Below are positions 8,076 through 16,749 of a stretch of DNA of 64,000 nt, piece after piece. The DNA comes from Thiospirochaeta perfilievii (GTDB taxonomy: Bacteria > Spirochaetota > Spirochaetia > DSM-2461): NCBI RefSeq assembly GCF_008329945.1, contig NZ_CP035807.1, forward strand, positions 558,001 through 622,000, given 5' to 3'. Position numbers and translations under genes: made by a program. Every line of letters starts with the position of its first letter. The stretch's first letter is position 1. The notes under the pieces were generated by a model that saw only the letters and a program-made list of their open reading frames with translations, was not told the DNA's origin and did no database searches.

Positions 8076-8990
8076 TTAAGCCTCCTGAAGTGGGTCGAGT
8101 TTTTTACCTGCCCAGTTTGATATAGCAATAAGAACTAAACTTATTGATACAATTATCACAGAAACTGCGGATCCAAATGCCATTTTATATGCTTTAAAAC
8201 CTCTATGATACATATAAGTAGCCAAAACAATATTATTATTACCAAGCCCTTTACCATCATTTGGTGCCATTGCATAGATTAAATCGAAACTCTTTAACGA
8301 TCCAGCAATAGCTAGAATTGAATTAATAATTATTATTCCAGATAGTGCAGGAGCTATTATTCTAGCAAAAATCTGCATCTCAGATGCACCATCAATAGAA
8401 GCAGCTTCAACTATCCCACCATCTAATTTTTGCATATTAGCTAAAAACATTAACATATAAAAACCAGTATATATAAATAACATACCAATCAGTATAGGAA
8501 TCATAGCCTGCCCTGGCTCTAAGAACCATCTAAAAGTAAATTTAGGGTCATTTGTAATAAGTCTTACAAGCCCTGTAGCAGCACCTCTTATATCAAAGAA
8601 ACTTTGAAAGATTCGTCCAATAACTACTGTAGATATAACTTGAGGCATAAAAACCATAGCCTGATAAAAACCAGGAGCTTTAACCATATTTCTAAATAAG
8701 AAATAAGCTAATAATAGACCAAGAGGTATTTGACCAAAAACAGATAGAGCAACAACTAACATATTGTTTTTAAAACCAAGCCAAAATACAGGATCTGAAA
8801 AGATTACTTTAAAATTATCAAATCCAATAAAACCCCACTCCTGATTAGGTCTAAAGTCATTGTTTGTAAAGGCTATACCTAAACTAGCTAATATAGGCCC
8901 TGCAATAATTGCCAAGTAAAGCACCATGCAAGGAGCTACCATAACTATGTAGAATAGAAGGTCCCCTCTTTTACGTAATTTGTTTTTCAC
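8076..8990 (-). CDS. Sugar ABC transporter permease, MalF type
   Basis: The partner permease of the MalG-type protein, 304 residues with about six membrane helices and no large periplasmic insertion. The EAA loop reads EAASIDGASEMQIFARIIAPALSG. It follows the binding-protein gene after a 91-nt gap that contains a strong hairpin, and is translationally close to the next permease (1-nt gap). Confidence 0.92.
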   Translation of the reverse strand: MKNKLRKRGDLLFYIVMVAPCMVLYLAIIAGPILASLGIAFTNNDFRPNQEWGFIGFDNFKVIFSDPVFWLGFKNNMLVVALSVFGQIPLGLLLAYFLFRNMVKAPGFYQAMVFMPQVISTVVIGRIFQSFFDIRGAATGLVRLITNDPKFTFRWFLEPGQAMIPILIGMLFIYTGFYMLMFLANMQKLDGGIVEAASIDGASEMQIFARIIAPALSGIIIINSILAIAGSLKSFDLIYAMAPNDGKGLGNNNIVLATYMYHRGFKAYKMAFGSAVSVIIVSISLVLIAISNWAGKKLDPLQEA

Positions 8991-9007
8991 TATACTCTCC
9001 CATAGAC

Positions 9008-9055
9008 AAAAGAAGTACAGAGATCTCCTTTTAATAAAAATCCTGTACTTCTTTT
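9008..9055 (-). terminator. Intercistronic hairpin between binding protein and permeases
   Basis: A 13-bp stem (AAAAGAAGTACAG with CTGTACTTCTTTT) with a 22-nt loop. On the minus strand the exit is GAAGTACAGAG-stem-CTTCTTTT. Such hairpins after binding-protein genes usually stop part of the transcripts or protect the upstream mRNA, so more binding protein than permease is made. Confidence 0.65.
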
Positions 9056-9081
9056 TTTAAATATTTTTATACTAATTAAAA

Positions 9082-10344
9082 CTAGTTTGCTTCGTAGATA
9101 GCCTGTGTCTCTTCAGCTAACTGCATAGGAGTTTTAGTTCCTAACCAGATTTCAATTATACCGTCACAGTAGTGACCATTTGTAGTACCATCGATATAGT
9201 CACCAACAGTATCAGTAATTTGACTTAAGCTAGCAATATATTCAGCAGCTGGCTCAGTTCCTTCTTTGTAAACAATATCACCTTTTACTTTAAATGTTGG
9301 TACAGCACCAGAGTATAATGCTCTTACAATAGAAGCATCTTCTCCAGTCATATATTGTAATAATTTAGTTGCAGCAGCTTTTCTTGCTGGATCTAAAGTA
9401 GCAGACTTCATGATAGAGTAACCAGCAGAATAACCACCGTTTCCTGAACCTGGAGCAACTTCACCTGGTACAGCAAAGAATTTGTTCCATGTAAAGTTAG
9501 GAAGAGTTACTTGAGCAGCTCTCCAACCACCATCAATAAAGTATAAAGCTTCGTTGTTATTAAACTGAGCTAAAGATACACCGTAGTCTGCTTGTAATGT
9601 ATCTTCTGTTACAAGACCATCATCGTACATTTTCTTAATAAATTCAAATGCTTTTACAGTAGGCTCATCAGTAAACTTAGCTTTTTTAGCAATTAAGTCT
9701 TTAGCGTGTTGAGCTCCACCAAATCGACCAACTAATACAGAGTATACAAAAGTATTGTGAGCCCATGCTGTAGCACCTGGGTAAGCTAATGCAAATTTAC
9801 CAGCAGCTTTAGCAATTTCGTTTTGAGCTAACATCTCTTCATAAGTTTTAGCAACAGTTAAACCTAACTCTTTTAATAAGTCATCGTTAGAGTACATAAC
9901 TGTATGAGCACCTTTTGATACAGGAATTGAAAATAATTCACCATTAGCACCACCACCAATTAAAGCAGCAGGATCATATTGTGTTGCATCAACAAATTGT
10001 AATTGATCAATCTCTTCACCAGCATCTTTAACAGGTTGATGTCTTGAACCACCATTCCACATATATGCAAGATCTAATTGCTCACCACCAGCTAACATAG
10101 CTTGTAATTTTTGGTGATATAACTCGTCGTATTGCATATCCCATTCAACTTCAATCTCAGGGTTTGCAGCGATAAAGTTCTCAATATTAATTTGAAACTG
10201 CTTACCATCAGGAGTACTTGCGTCCCCATAACCTAAAACAACTAATTTTACTTTTTCAGATGTTTCTGCATTGTTACTTGCAAAAGCACTTCCAACTGTT
10301 AATAAAGCAACCATTAACATTAAAACAACATTTCGAATTTTCAT
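9082..10344 (-). CDS. Sugar ABC transporter substrate-binding protein (family 1)
   Basis: A periplasmic binding protein of the CUT1 system, 420 residues. A signal peptide is clear (KIRNVVLMLMVALLTVGSAFA) with an AFA cleavage site; there is no lipobox cysteine, so it should be soluble in the periplasm. The body has the family-1 features: a DLAYMWNG hinge-strand segment, VMYSNDDLLKELGL, and a late YSAGYSIMKSATLDPARKAAATKLLQYM helix. The ligand is unknown; the linked GH94 and GH9 enzymes point to a beta-linked di- or oligosaccharide. It is codirectional with, and 32 bp after, the ROK regulator. Confidence 0.93.
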   Translation of the reverse strand: MKIRNVVLMLMVALLTVGSAFASNNAETSEKVKLVVLGYGDASTPDGKQFQINIENFIAANPEIEVEWDMQYDELYHQKLQAMLAGGEQLDLAYMWNGGSRHQPVKDAGEEIDQLQFVDATQYDPAALIGGGANGELFSIPVSKGAHTVMYSNDDLLKELGLTVAKTYEEMLAQNEIAKAAGKFALAYPGATAWAHNTFVYSVLVGRFGGAQHAKDLIAKKAKFTDEPTVKAFEFIKKMYDDGLVTEDTLQADYGVSLAQFNNNEALYFIDGGWRAAQVTLPNFTWNKFFAVPGEVAPGSGNGGYSAGYSIMKSATLDPARKAAATKLLQYMTGEDASIVRALYSGAVPTFKVKGDIVYKEGTEPAAEYIASLSQITDTVGDYIDGTTNGHYCDGIIEIWLGTKTPMQLAEETQAIYEAN

Positions 10345-10376
10345 TAAATTCCTCCAATTTAATTATATCAATAAAA

Positions 10377-11525
10377 TTAGGAAAAGATATTTTCCCAATT
10401 TATATCGCAAATACTATCTACCTCTGATATCTCTGGCACCCTAAAAAGTTTTTCCAAAAACATACAAGCAGAACCAACAGCAACATCATACTCTCCAAAA
10501 TTGGATCTTACAAAGTTACAACCAGAGATCTCTTTTGATATGTAGTGATCACTATACTCTGTCTCAATTAGAGCATTTATCCTATCCGTATAACGGCTAA
10601 CATCACCACCAACAACAACTCTCTCTGGGTTTAAAACAGATATTATAGGAGTAAAATTAAGTAACAACTCCTCTAATACTTCATCTGTTAATACACCTTG
10701 AAGTCTACTAAAAGACCTCTTAGCCTTATCTGAACCAAACTGATAATCATCTTTACTTCTCCAGAAAAGACTTTTAAATTCACCTGACTGATTATTAAAA
10801 CCAGGATAAACCTTATTATCAATTACAATTCCCATACCAAAACCAATACCAACTTCAATATTATGTACTAAGTAGTGTTTGTTAAGCTCTCCTAATAAAA
10901 ATAGAAAATTCCCATCTCTATCATTATTAAAAAATATCTCACCCCACGCACAACAGTTAGCATCATTCTCAATTAAAAAAGGAAACTTATACAACTCTTG
11001 TAATTTATTTCCAATTTCATAGTCAAAAATCTTAAATGGATCTGATTTAATAATAGTCCCTGAAGACGTATCAACATTACCAGGAAGACCTATTGTACAT
11101 CCTAGAATCTTTTTTACACCTTCAAAATCAGATCTTACCCTCTCAATAGCAAGGGTTACAATTTCATCTAAGGTAAGTATCTCATGTAACTTTATCTCTT
11201 CTTTAAAAACAACTGATCCATCTAAACACAATATTGCCAGCTTACACTTATCAGGTTGTATATTAAGACCTAAAACATAACCAAAATCAGCTTTAATTCT
11301 TAAATTTATAGGTTTTCGTCCCCCCTTAGGCATAGACTCACCTACATTTGCAACCTCAATTAAGTTGTTTTCAAGTAGAACAGATACAATATTTGAAACA
11401 GAAGTTTTATCCATCTCAATATCCTTCGAAATATCTACCCGACTAATCCCTTCACTCTTCCATATACTTCTAGCAACCAGGGCAAGGTTATGTTGCCTTT
11501 GAAAACTCTTATTTGATGCTTTCAT
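10377..11525 (-). CDS. ROK-family transcriptional regulator of the sugar locus
   Basis: A 382-residue repressor of the NagC/XylR/Mlc type. An N-terminal winged helix (about residues 15-75, SRVDISKDIEMDKTSVSNIVSVLLENNLI, then SMPKGGRKPINL) is followed by a ROK sugar-kinase-like domain (LGLNIQPDKCKLAILCLDG; IENDANCCAWGE). The zinc motif CXCGXXGCXE found in most ROK proteins is absent; the equivalent region reads GEFKSLFWRSKDDY. It heads the leftward operon with the binding protein and permeases and probably senses the imported sugar. AGGAGG/AGGG lie ahead of the ATG. Confidence 0.92.
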   Translation of the reverse strand: MKASNKSFQRQHNLALVARSIWKSEGISRVDISKDIEMDKTSVSNIVSVLLENNLIEVANVGESMPKGGRKPINLRIKADFGYVLGLNIQPDKCKLAILCLDGSVVFKEEIKLHEILTLDEIVTLAIERVRSDFEGVKKILGCTIGLPGNVDTSSGTIIKSDPFKIFDYEIGNKLQELYKFPFLIENDANCCAWGEIFFNNDRDGNFLFLLGELNKHYLVHNIEVGIGFGMGIVIDNKVYPGFNNQSGEFKSLFWRSKDDYQFGSDKAKRSFSRLQGVLTDEVLEELLLNFTPIISVLNPERVVVGGDVSRYTDRINALIETEYSDHYISKEISGCNFVRSNFGEYDVAVGSACMFLEKLFRVPEISEVDSICDINWENIFS

Positions 11526-11545
11526 CTATTATCCCTGCCTCCTAG

Positions 11546-11568
11546 GTTAGTAAGTTAACTTAACTAAC
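11546..11568. promoter_or_regulatory. Probable ROK-regulator operator
   Basis: Arms GTTAGT and ACTAAC flank a self-complementary AAGTTAACTT core. TTAGT...ACTAA dyads are the known operator form of XylR/NagC-type ROK repressors. The site lies 20 bp before the ROK gene and between the two arms of the locus, so it is well placed for autoregulation. Confidence 0.65.
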
Positions 11569-11844
11569 ATCAATCTACTCCCCTTTATGTAGCCTGTCAA
11601 GAAAAAAAACGAAAATAATAAAAACACCTTCTAACCCTTATATTTAGGGGTTAAACAGCTATATTATCGTGAAAACTAGAACAAAACAAGCCGAATAAAA
11701 CAAAATATTTCTAACATTTATTTTTTTATTTTATAATCATCATAATAAAAAAAATAACAATAAGTATTTAAAATCATACAAACTAATTGCTTTTTCGCTA
11801 AAACCGTATAATAATGGGTTAATAATCAATTTAAGGAGTTTTAA
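11569..11844 (+). promoter_or_regulatory. Leader and promoter region of the GH94 operon
   Basis: This 276-bp AT-rich gap has no convincing ORF. It contains a TATAAT at 11807-11812 with only a weak -35, a 6-bp dyad (TAACCC with GGGTTA, about 11632-11652) that could be a second regulator site, and an AAGGAG ribosome binding site 7 nt before the GH94 ATG. Confidence 0.5.
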
Positions 11845-13899
11845 ATGAGCTGGAAGCTTACTGATAAACATTTTATACTTACAAATCCACAGGAGTTGCG
11901 AAGTTGGTATAACTATATATCAAATTCTGACTATGGAATTAAAATATCCCATTTAGGAGATGCCTACTCAACAACAATAAAGGAGCCTAGAACTGTTGTA
12001 ACAAACTATGATTTTTTTACACCAAATAAAGGTAGATTTGTATATATAAAAGATTCCGATACAATCTGGAGTCCCTCATTCTATCCTGTAGAAGAGAGTC
12101 TTGACTCCTATAAGTGTTTACACGCTCCAGGTTACACTCAGTTTGATTCAATTAAAAACGATGTTAGGGTTTGCCATTCTATATTTTTACCACAAAAAGG
12201 AACCTTCGAGATTGGATTAATTAATATTAAAAACCATTCAAATAGGGTTAAAAAAATATCAGTAACTCCGGAGGTTGAATTTCTACTATATGACTCCTTT
12301 GGTGTTGATCCTGTATACTACTCATGGTATACAAACTCATCCTATGAAAAGGATACTAACTCATTAATCTTTAAAAAGTTACAGGGTGGAGCTGATACAG
12401 TTACTGGATTTTTTACTTCAACTCTCTCTCCATCATTTTATGACGCAAGTTTTTTTGCTTTTAAAGGTAACGGTTCACAAAGAAAACCTGAGTCTGTTAT
12501 AAATGGACAACTTAAAAATTCCACTAGTGGTGGTGATCCATATATAGGTGCATTCCAATTTGACTTAGAGTTAAAACCAGGAGAAGAGAGGGAGTTTGCA
12601 ATTTTTCTAGGAGTTGATAAAAATAATATTCAACTAATTAAAAAAGATTTCCCTACAACAGATGAGGTAAAAAAAGAGTTCACTATTGTTAAAGAAGATT
12701 GGCTAAAAAAGATAAATAAGGCTGAAATTGAACAACTTGATGATAGTATCTTTAAAAACTACTTAAAAACATTCTTCCCATATCAAATTTATCAACAGTC
12801 CGAAGGTTTAGTTAGAATACCTTTTAGAGGATATAGGGATGTAGCCCAGGACGCTATGAGTCTAAGTTATTACAACCCAAAGGGTGCTAAAGATATTATT
12901 CTTACAATGTGTACTAAACAGTTTGATAATGGTCGTTGTCTACGACAGTGGAATACTGGTGGTGGTTTTAATGATGAGAGAGATTTCAGAGATCTTGCAT
13001 TTTGGTTACCTATAGCAGTTGAACGTTATATACAAAATACTGGGGATAAAGGGATTTTAGATATTAAAATGAAATACTTCCAGTCAGAAACTGAAGAGAG
13101 TGTCTACTCCCACTGTATAAAAGGAATTAATTACAGCCTACAAATTGGTGATCATGGCCTTGTAAAAATGGGAGTTGGGGACTGGAATGATGCTCTATCA
13201 GGCCTTGGCCTAGAAGGTGGAAGTGTTTGGCTAAATCAATTTGCCTACTACGCCCTTGAAAAATTAGAAATATTAGATAATTTAACAGTAGAAAACCATA
13301 ATCTAAATATAAACTCTTTAAAAGATACCCTATACAAGGGAGTAATGGAGTATTGGACTGGCGAGTGGTTTGGAAGAGGAATTTCTGATAAAGGTGTAAA
13401 ACTAGGACTTGAAGATAGGATTTTCCTTCTTCCCCAAGCATGGTTTACAATATCTGGAATGGGAAAACGAGATCCAGAAAAAGCGTCTATTGCCCTAGAT
13501 AATATGGTTAAAAAACTTTCTACACCAAACGGATTAATGATCTGTGATCCAGGATGGGATGAACCTGATGAAACTGTTGGGAATTTATCAGCCCTAGCCC
13601 CAGGATTAGCAGAGAATTTTGCAGTATATAATCACGCCTCACTTTACGGTGTATACGCCCTTTTAATGGCTAACAAGAATAGTGAAGGTATGGATTTCTT
13701 AAAAAGAGCACTTCCTATGTATAAGGATTATACTCAAACACGTAGTGAACCATTTGTATTAGTAAACTACTACAATGGTGGATATTATAAAGATAAAGAA
13801 GGAAATGGAGGTATACCTTGGCTTACTGGAACAGTTTGTTGGTTAGCCCTTGGACTTTTTGATTTTATCATCCCCAAAAAACTAAAAATAGAAGAATAA
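11845..13899 (+). CDS. GH94 glycoside phosphorylase (cellobiose/chitobiose-phosphorylase-like)
   Basis: Cleaves a beta-linked disaccharide with phosphate to give a sugar 1-phosphate plus free sugar. The architecture is an N-terminal beta-sandwich (to about residue 280), a linker helix region, and an (alpha/alpha)6 barrel. Visible signatures are FRGYRDVAQDAM, RQWNTGGGFNDERDFRDL and the catalytic-acid loop VGDWNDALSG, equivalent to the GDWNDG of family members; a phosphate-pocket-like VGNLSALAPGLAENFA follows. At 684 residues it is over 100 shorter than known cellobiose or chitobiose phosphorylases (about 800), so substrate cannot be assigned. There is no signal peptide, so it is cytosolic. Confidence 0.88.
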   Translation: MSWKLTDKHFILTNPQELRSWYNYISNSDYGIKISHLGDAYSTTIKEPRTVVTNYDFFTPNKGRFVYIKDSDTIWSPSFYPVEESLDSYKCLHAPGYTQFDSIKNDVRVCHSIFLPQKGTFEIGLINIKNHSNRVKKISVTPEVEFLLYDSFGVDPVYYSWYTNSSYEKDTNSLIFKKLQGGADTVTGFFTSTLSPSFYDASFFAFKGNGSQRKPESVINGQLKNSTSGGDPYIGAFQFDLELKPGEEREFAIFLGVDKNNIQLIKKDFPTTDEVKKEFTIVKEDWLKKINKAEIEQLDDSIFKNYLKTFFPYQIYQQSEGLVRIPFRGYRDVAQDAMSLSYYNPKGAKDIILTMCTKQFDNGRCLRQWNTGGGFNDERDFRDLAFWLPIAVERYIQNTGDKGILDIKMKYFQSETEESVYSHCIKGINYSLQIGDHGLVKMGVGDWNDALSGLGLEGGSVWLNQFAYYALEKLEILDNLTVENHNLNINSLKDTLYKGVMEYWTGEWFGRGISDKGVKLGLEDRIFLLPQAWFTISGMGKRDPEKASIALDNMVKKLSTPNGLMICDPGWDEPDETVGNLSALAPGLAENFAVYNHASLYGVYALLMANKNSEGMDFLKRALPMYKDYTQTRSEPFVLVNYYNGGYYKDKEGNGGIPWLTGTVCWLALGLFDFIIPKKLKIEE

Positions 13900-13915
13900 A
13901 CATAGAGAGGTCTAA

Positions 13916-15595
13916 ATGAAAATATATATTAGTCATCCAGGTTATACAGTCTCCACAAGTAAAAAAGCTGTTTTAAAAACCACAAAAGAGTTCGCAACTA
14001 AGAGTTTTAATATAATTGATAGAGAAACAAATCAGGTTGCCTACACTGGATCTATCCAACGTGTTGGATATGTGGAAAAGTGGAAGGATTGGTATTTCTT
14101 TACATTAGACTTCTCTAATTTTAAAACCTTAGGTAGGTACTATATTGATATAGATGGATCTACCTCGGAGGTATTTAATATTGTTGAAACCATATTCGAC
14201 TCTAACCTTCACAATGAGATATTATGTTATTTTAGATCCCATAGGTCTGTAGGAAAATGGGACAGACATGATAAAAATGCCTCCTTTATTGGGGAAAGAA
14301 GTGATACAAAGGATGTTAGTGGTGGCTGGTATGATGCCTCTGGGGATTACAGTAAATATTTAACACACCTAAGTTACGCAAACTTTATGAATCCTCAACA
14401 AATCCCAGCATCTGTTTGGCATATGTTAAAACTATCTGAAAATGCCAGAGAGAGTGGTTCAAACACTTTTAAATTCAATGCAAAAATTGTTGAAGAGGCT
14501 CTATTTGGTGCTGATTTTCTAGTTAGAATGTTTGATGAGAAGGGATTTTTCTACCAAGTAGTATTTGATAAATGGTCAAAGGACCCTAATCAGAGGGATA
14601 TATGTTGTTATGAGACCCAAGCAGGGAATAAGTATGATAACTACCAAGCAGGATATAGACAGGGTGGTGGCGTAGCTATTGCTGCACTTGCAAAGGCAGC
14701 TGCCTTTGATGATAGTTATAGTGAATTTGATTCTGAGATATATTTAGATATTGCAGAGAGGGCTTTTGACCACTTAGAGTCAAATAACTTAAAATACTTA
14801 GATGATGGTAAAGAAAATATAATTGACGACTACTGTGCCCTACTTGCTGCAACAGAGCTATATAAAGCATCAAAAAAAGAAAAATTTAAAATAGCAGCTG
14901 ATAAGAGAGCTAGATCACTAATGAGCAGACAGATGTCTGACAGTGTTGCTAATAACTGGTTTAGAGCTGATGATGGAAACCGACCCTTCTTCCACGGGGC
15001 TGAAGCTGGATTTCCTATAATAACTCTTATTGAGTATTTAGATATTACAGACCAAAAAGAGGTAGTTCTTGATGTAATTAAAAAATCATTAGAGTATGAA
15101 TTAAATATAACCAAGGAAGTAAAGAACCCATTTGGATACGCTAGACAGTATACTAGAAATACTGAAGGTGTTCAAAAGAGTGCTTTTTTCCTACCCCATA
15201 AAAACGAGACAGGTTACTGGTGGCAGGGAGAGAATGCTAGGTTAGCATCATTAGCTGCCGCAGCGTATTTAGGTTCAAAACTATTTAATAAGGATACTGA
15301 GTTCTCTAATAGTTTAATAGAGTACGGTAATAACCAGATCCACTGGATTTTAGGATTAAACCCTTATGATATGTGTATGTTATATGGTAGAGGAAGAAAT
15401 ACTCCAGATTATCACGAATCATGGCCCAGTTATCCAGGGGGGATTTGTAACGGTATTACAAGTGGTTATTTAGATGAGGATGATATTGACTTTAGCCCAG
15501 AATCCGCAAATACTATGGATAATACATGGAGGTGGGGCGAGCAATGGATACCACACGCTAGTTGGTTTTTATATGCATCCTCGATTATAAAGTGA
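13916..15595 (+). CDS. Cytosolic GH9 glycoside hydrolase with N-terminal Ig-like domain
   Basis: A 559-residue inverting hydrolase. Residues 1-85 look like the CelD-type immunoglobulin domain that precedes many GH9 catalytic domains. The (alpha/alpha)6 barrel follows, with the catalytic-base motif GGWYDASGDYSKYL, the YWWQGENARLASLA segment, the NQIHWILGLNPYDMCMLYGRG block and a late glutamate (RWGEQWIPHASW) in the place of the catalytic acid. No signal peptide is present, so it acts on imported oligosaccharides. The nearest analogue by context is Vibrio VC0615, a cytosolic GH9 in the chitobiose phosphorylase/ABC operon. Substrate could be cello- or chito/chitosan-oligosaccharides. It lies 16 bp after the GH94 gene. 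Confidence 0.88.
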   Translation: MKIYISHPGYTVSTSKKAVLKTTKEFATKSFNIIDRETNQVAYTGSIQRVGYVEKWKDWYFFTLDFSNFKTLGRYYIDIDGSTSEVFNIVETIFDSNLHNEILCYFRSHRSVGKWDRHDKNASFIGERSDTKDVSGGWYDASGDYSKYLTHLSYANFMNPQQIPASVWHMLKLSENARESGSNTFKFNAKIVEEALFGADFLVRMFDEKGFFYQVVFDKWSKDPNQRDICCYETQAGNKYDNYQAGYRQGGGVAIAALAKAAAFDDSYSEFDSEIYLDIAERAFDHLESNNLKYLDDGKENIIDDYCALLAATELYKASKKEKFKIAADKRARSLMSRQMSDSVANNWFRADDGNRPFFHGAEAGFPIITLIEYLDITDQKEVVLDVIKKSLEYELNITKEVKNPFGYARQYTRNTEGVQKSAFFLPHKNETGYWWQGENARLASLAAAAYLGSKLFNKDTEFSNSLIEYGNNQIHWILGLNPYDMCMLYGRGRNTPDYHESWPSYPGGICNGITSGYLDEDDIDFSPESANTMDNTWRWGEQWIPHASWFLYASSIIK

Positions 15596-16749
15596 TAAAA
15601 AAATACTATTTAGATAACAGAAAATATAACTTTGAAACAAGTATAAAAAAGATTGTTAAAATTGATGATAATTTATACGACATCGAACTAAAAGAGACAT
15701 ATTTCTACCCAGAGGGTGGAGGTCAACCTGCTGATAGGGGAACAATTGATTCCCTTGAAGTAGTTGATGTTCAAAAAAAGAGTGGTGGTGTAGTCCACCG
15801 TGTTAAGGGGGAGCCTAAAGGCCCTCTTGTTAACTGTATTATTGATAAAAATCATAGAGATCACTATATGGTACAGCATACAGGACAGCACTTAATCTCT
15901 GCAGTTTTAAAACATGAGTTAGATATAGATACACTATCTGTTCACTTAGGGAATTTATATACAACCATAGAGATAAATAGGTCTGATATTCTAGATAGTG
16001 AGATAGCAGTTTTAGAAGACAAAATTTATGATCTAATATCTCAAGGAAACAGAGTTATATACCATGAAACTGATGACGAGGGATTAAAGAACTTCAACAT
16101 TAGAAGAGAATCAAAATATAAGGGTTATATTAGAATTGTAGAGATAGAGAACTTTGACTTTGTACCATGTGGAGGAGTCCACCTCTCCAATATACATGAA
16201 ATTGGTTTAATAAAGATTGTTGGATATGATAAAATACGGAGTCATATTAGACTTAATGCTCTAATTGGTAAAAATGCATATATAGATTACAGGACAAAAG
16301 ACAGAGTAACTAACATTCTTAATAAGGAGTTATCAACCCAAACAGAGGATATTCCTAACAGTATCAGCCAGCTTAAAAAAAATATTGATACATTAAAGCT
16401 AGATAAAAAAAATATAAGTGAACTCTATATAAAAAAACTAGAGACAGAGATTAAAAGCAGTAGAGAAACAGTATTTATATATAACAATATTCCAAAAGAG
16501 ATAGTTCAAAAATTAGGTGTAAAACTGACAAATACCCTAACAAGACCTACCCTTCTAATAAATAAGCATGAAGGATTAAACTGGATTTTAATTGATTCTA
16601 AAAGTGAAGAAGTAAACTACTCTAATTTTAAAGAGAACTTAATGCCTCTAATAAATGGAAAAGGTGGAGGTAAAAAGAGTATATGGCAGGGTACAGGCGA
16701 TCTAGATGGTATTGATACTTTTATAGATAAGTTCAAACTTTTGGCTTAA
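15592..16749 (+). CDS. AlaX-type alanyl-tRNA editing protein (AlaX-L)
   Basis: Hydrolyses Ser- or Gly-tRNA(Ala) mischarged by AlaRS. The 385-residue form carries an N-terminal TYFYPEGGGQPADRG segment, the metal site HTGQHLISAVL plus CGGVHLSNIHEIG (HxxxH and CxxxH), and a C-terminal DHHA1-like domain ending in NGKGGGKKSIWQGTG, which defines the long AlaX-L type. The likely start is a GTG at 15592 that overlaps the GH9 stop (GTGA), so translation is coupled to the hydrolase. Its tail overlaps the convergent transporter by 17 bp. The pairing with sugar enzymes has no obvious metabolic logic. Confidence 0.88.
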   Translation: MIKKYYLDNRKYNFETSIKKIVKIDDNLYDIELKETYFYPEGGGQPADRGTIDSLEVVDVQKKSGGVVHRVKGEPKGPLVNCIIDKNHRDHYMVQHTGQHLISAVLKHELDIDTLSVHLGNLYTTIEINRSDILDSEIAVLEDKIYDLISQGNRVIYHETDDEGLKNFNIRRESKYKGYIRIVEIENFDFVPCGGVHLSNIHEIGLIKIVGYDKIRSHIRLNALIGKNAYIDYRTKDRVTNILNKELSTQTEDIPNSISQLKKNIDTLKLDKKNISELYIKKLETEIKSSRETVFIYNNIPKEIVQKLGVKLTNTLTRPTLLINKHEGLNWILIDSKSEEVNYSNFKENLMPLINGKGGGKKSIWQGTGDLDGIDTFIDKFKLLA

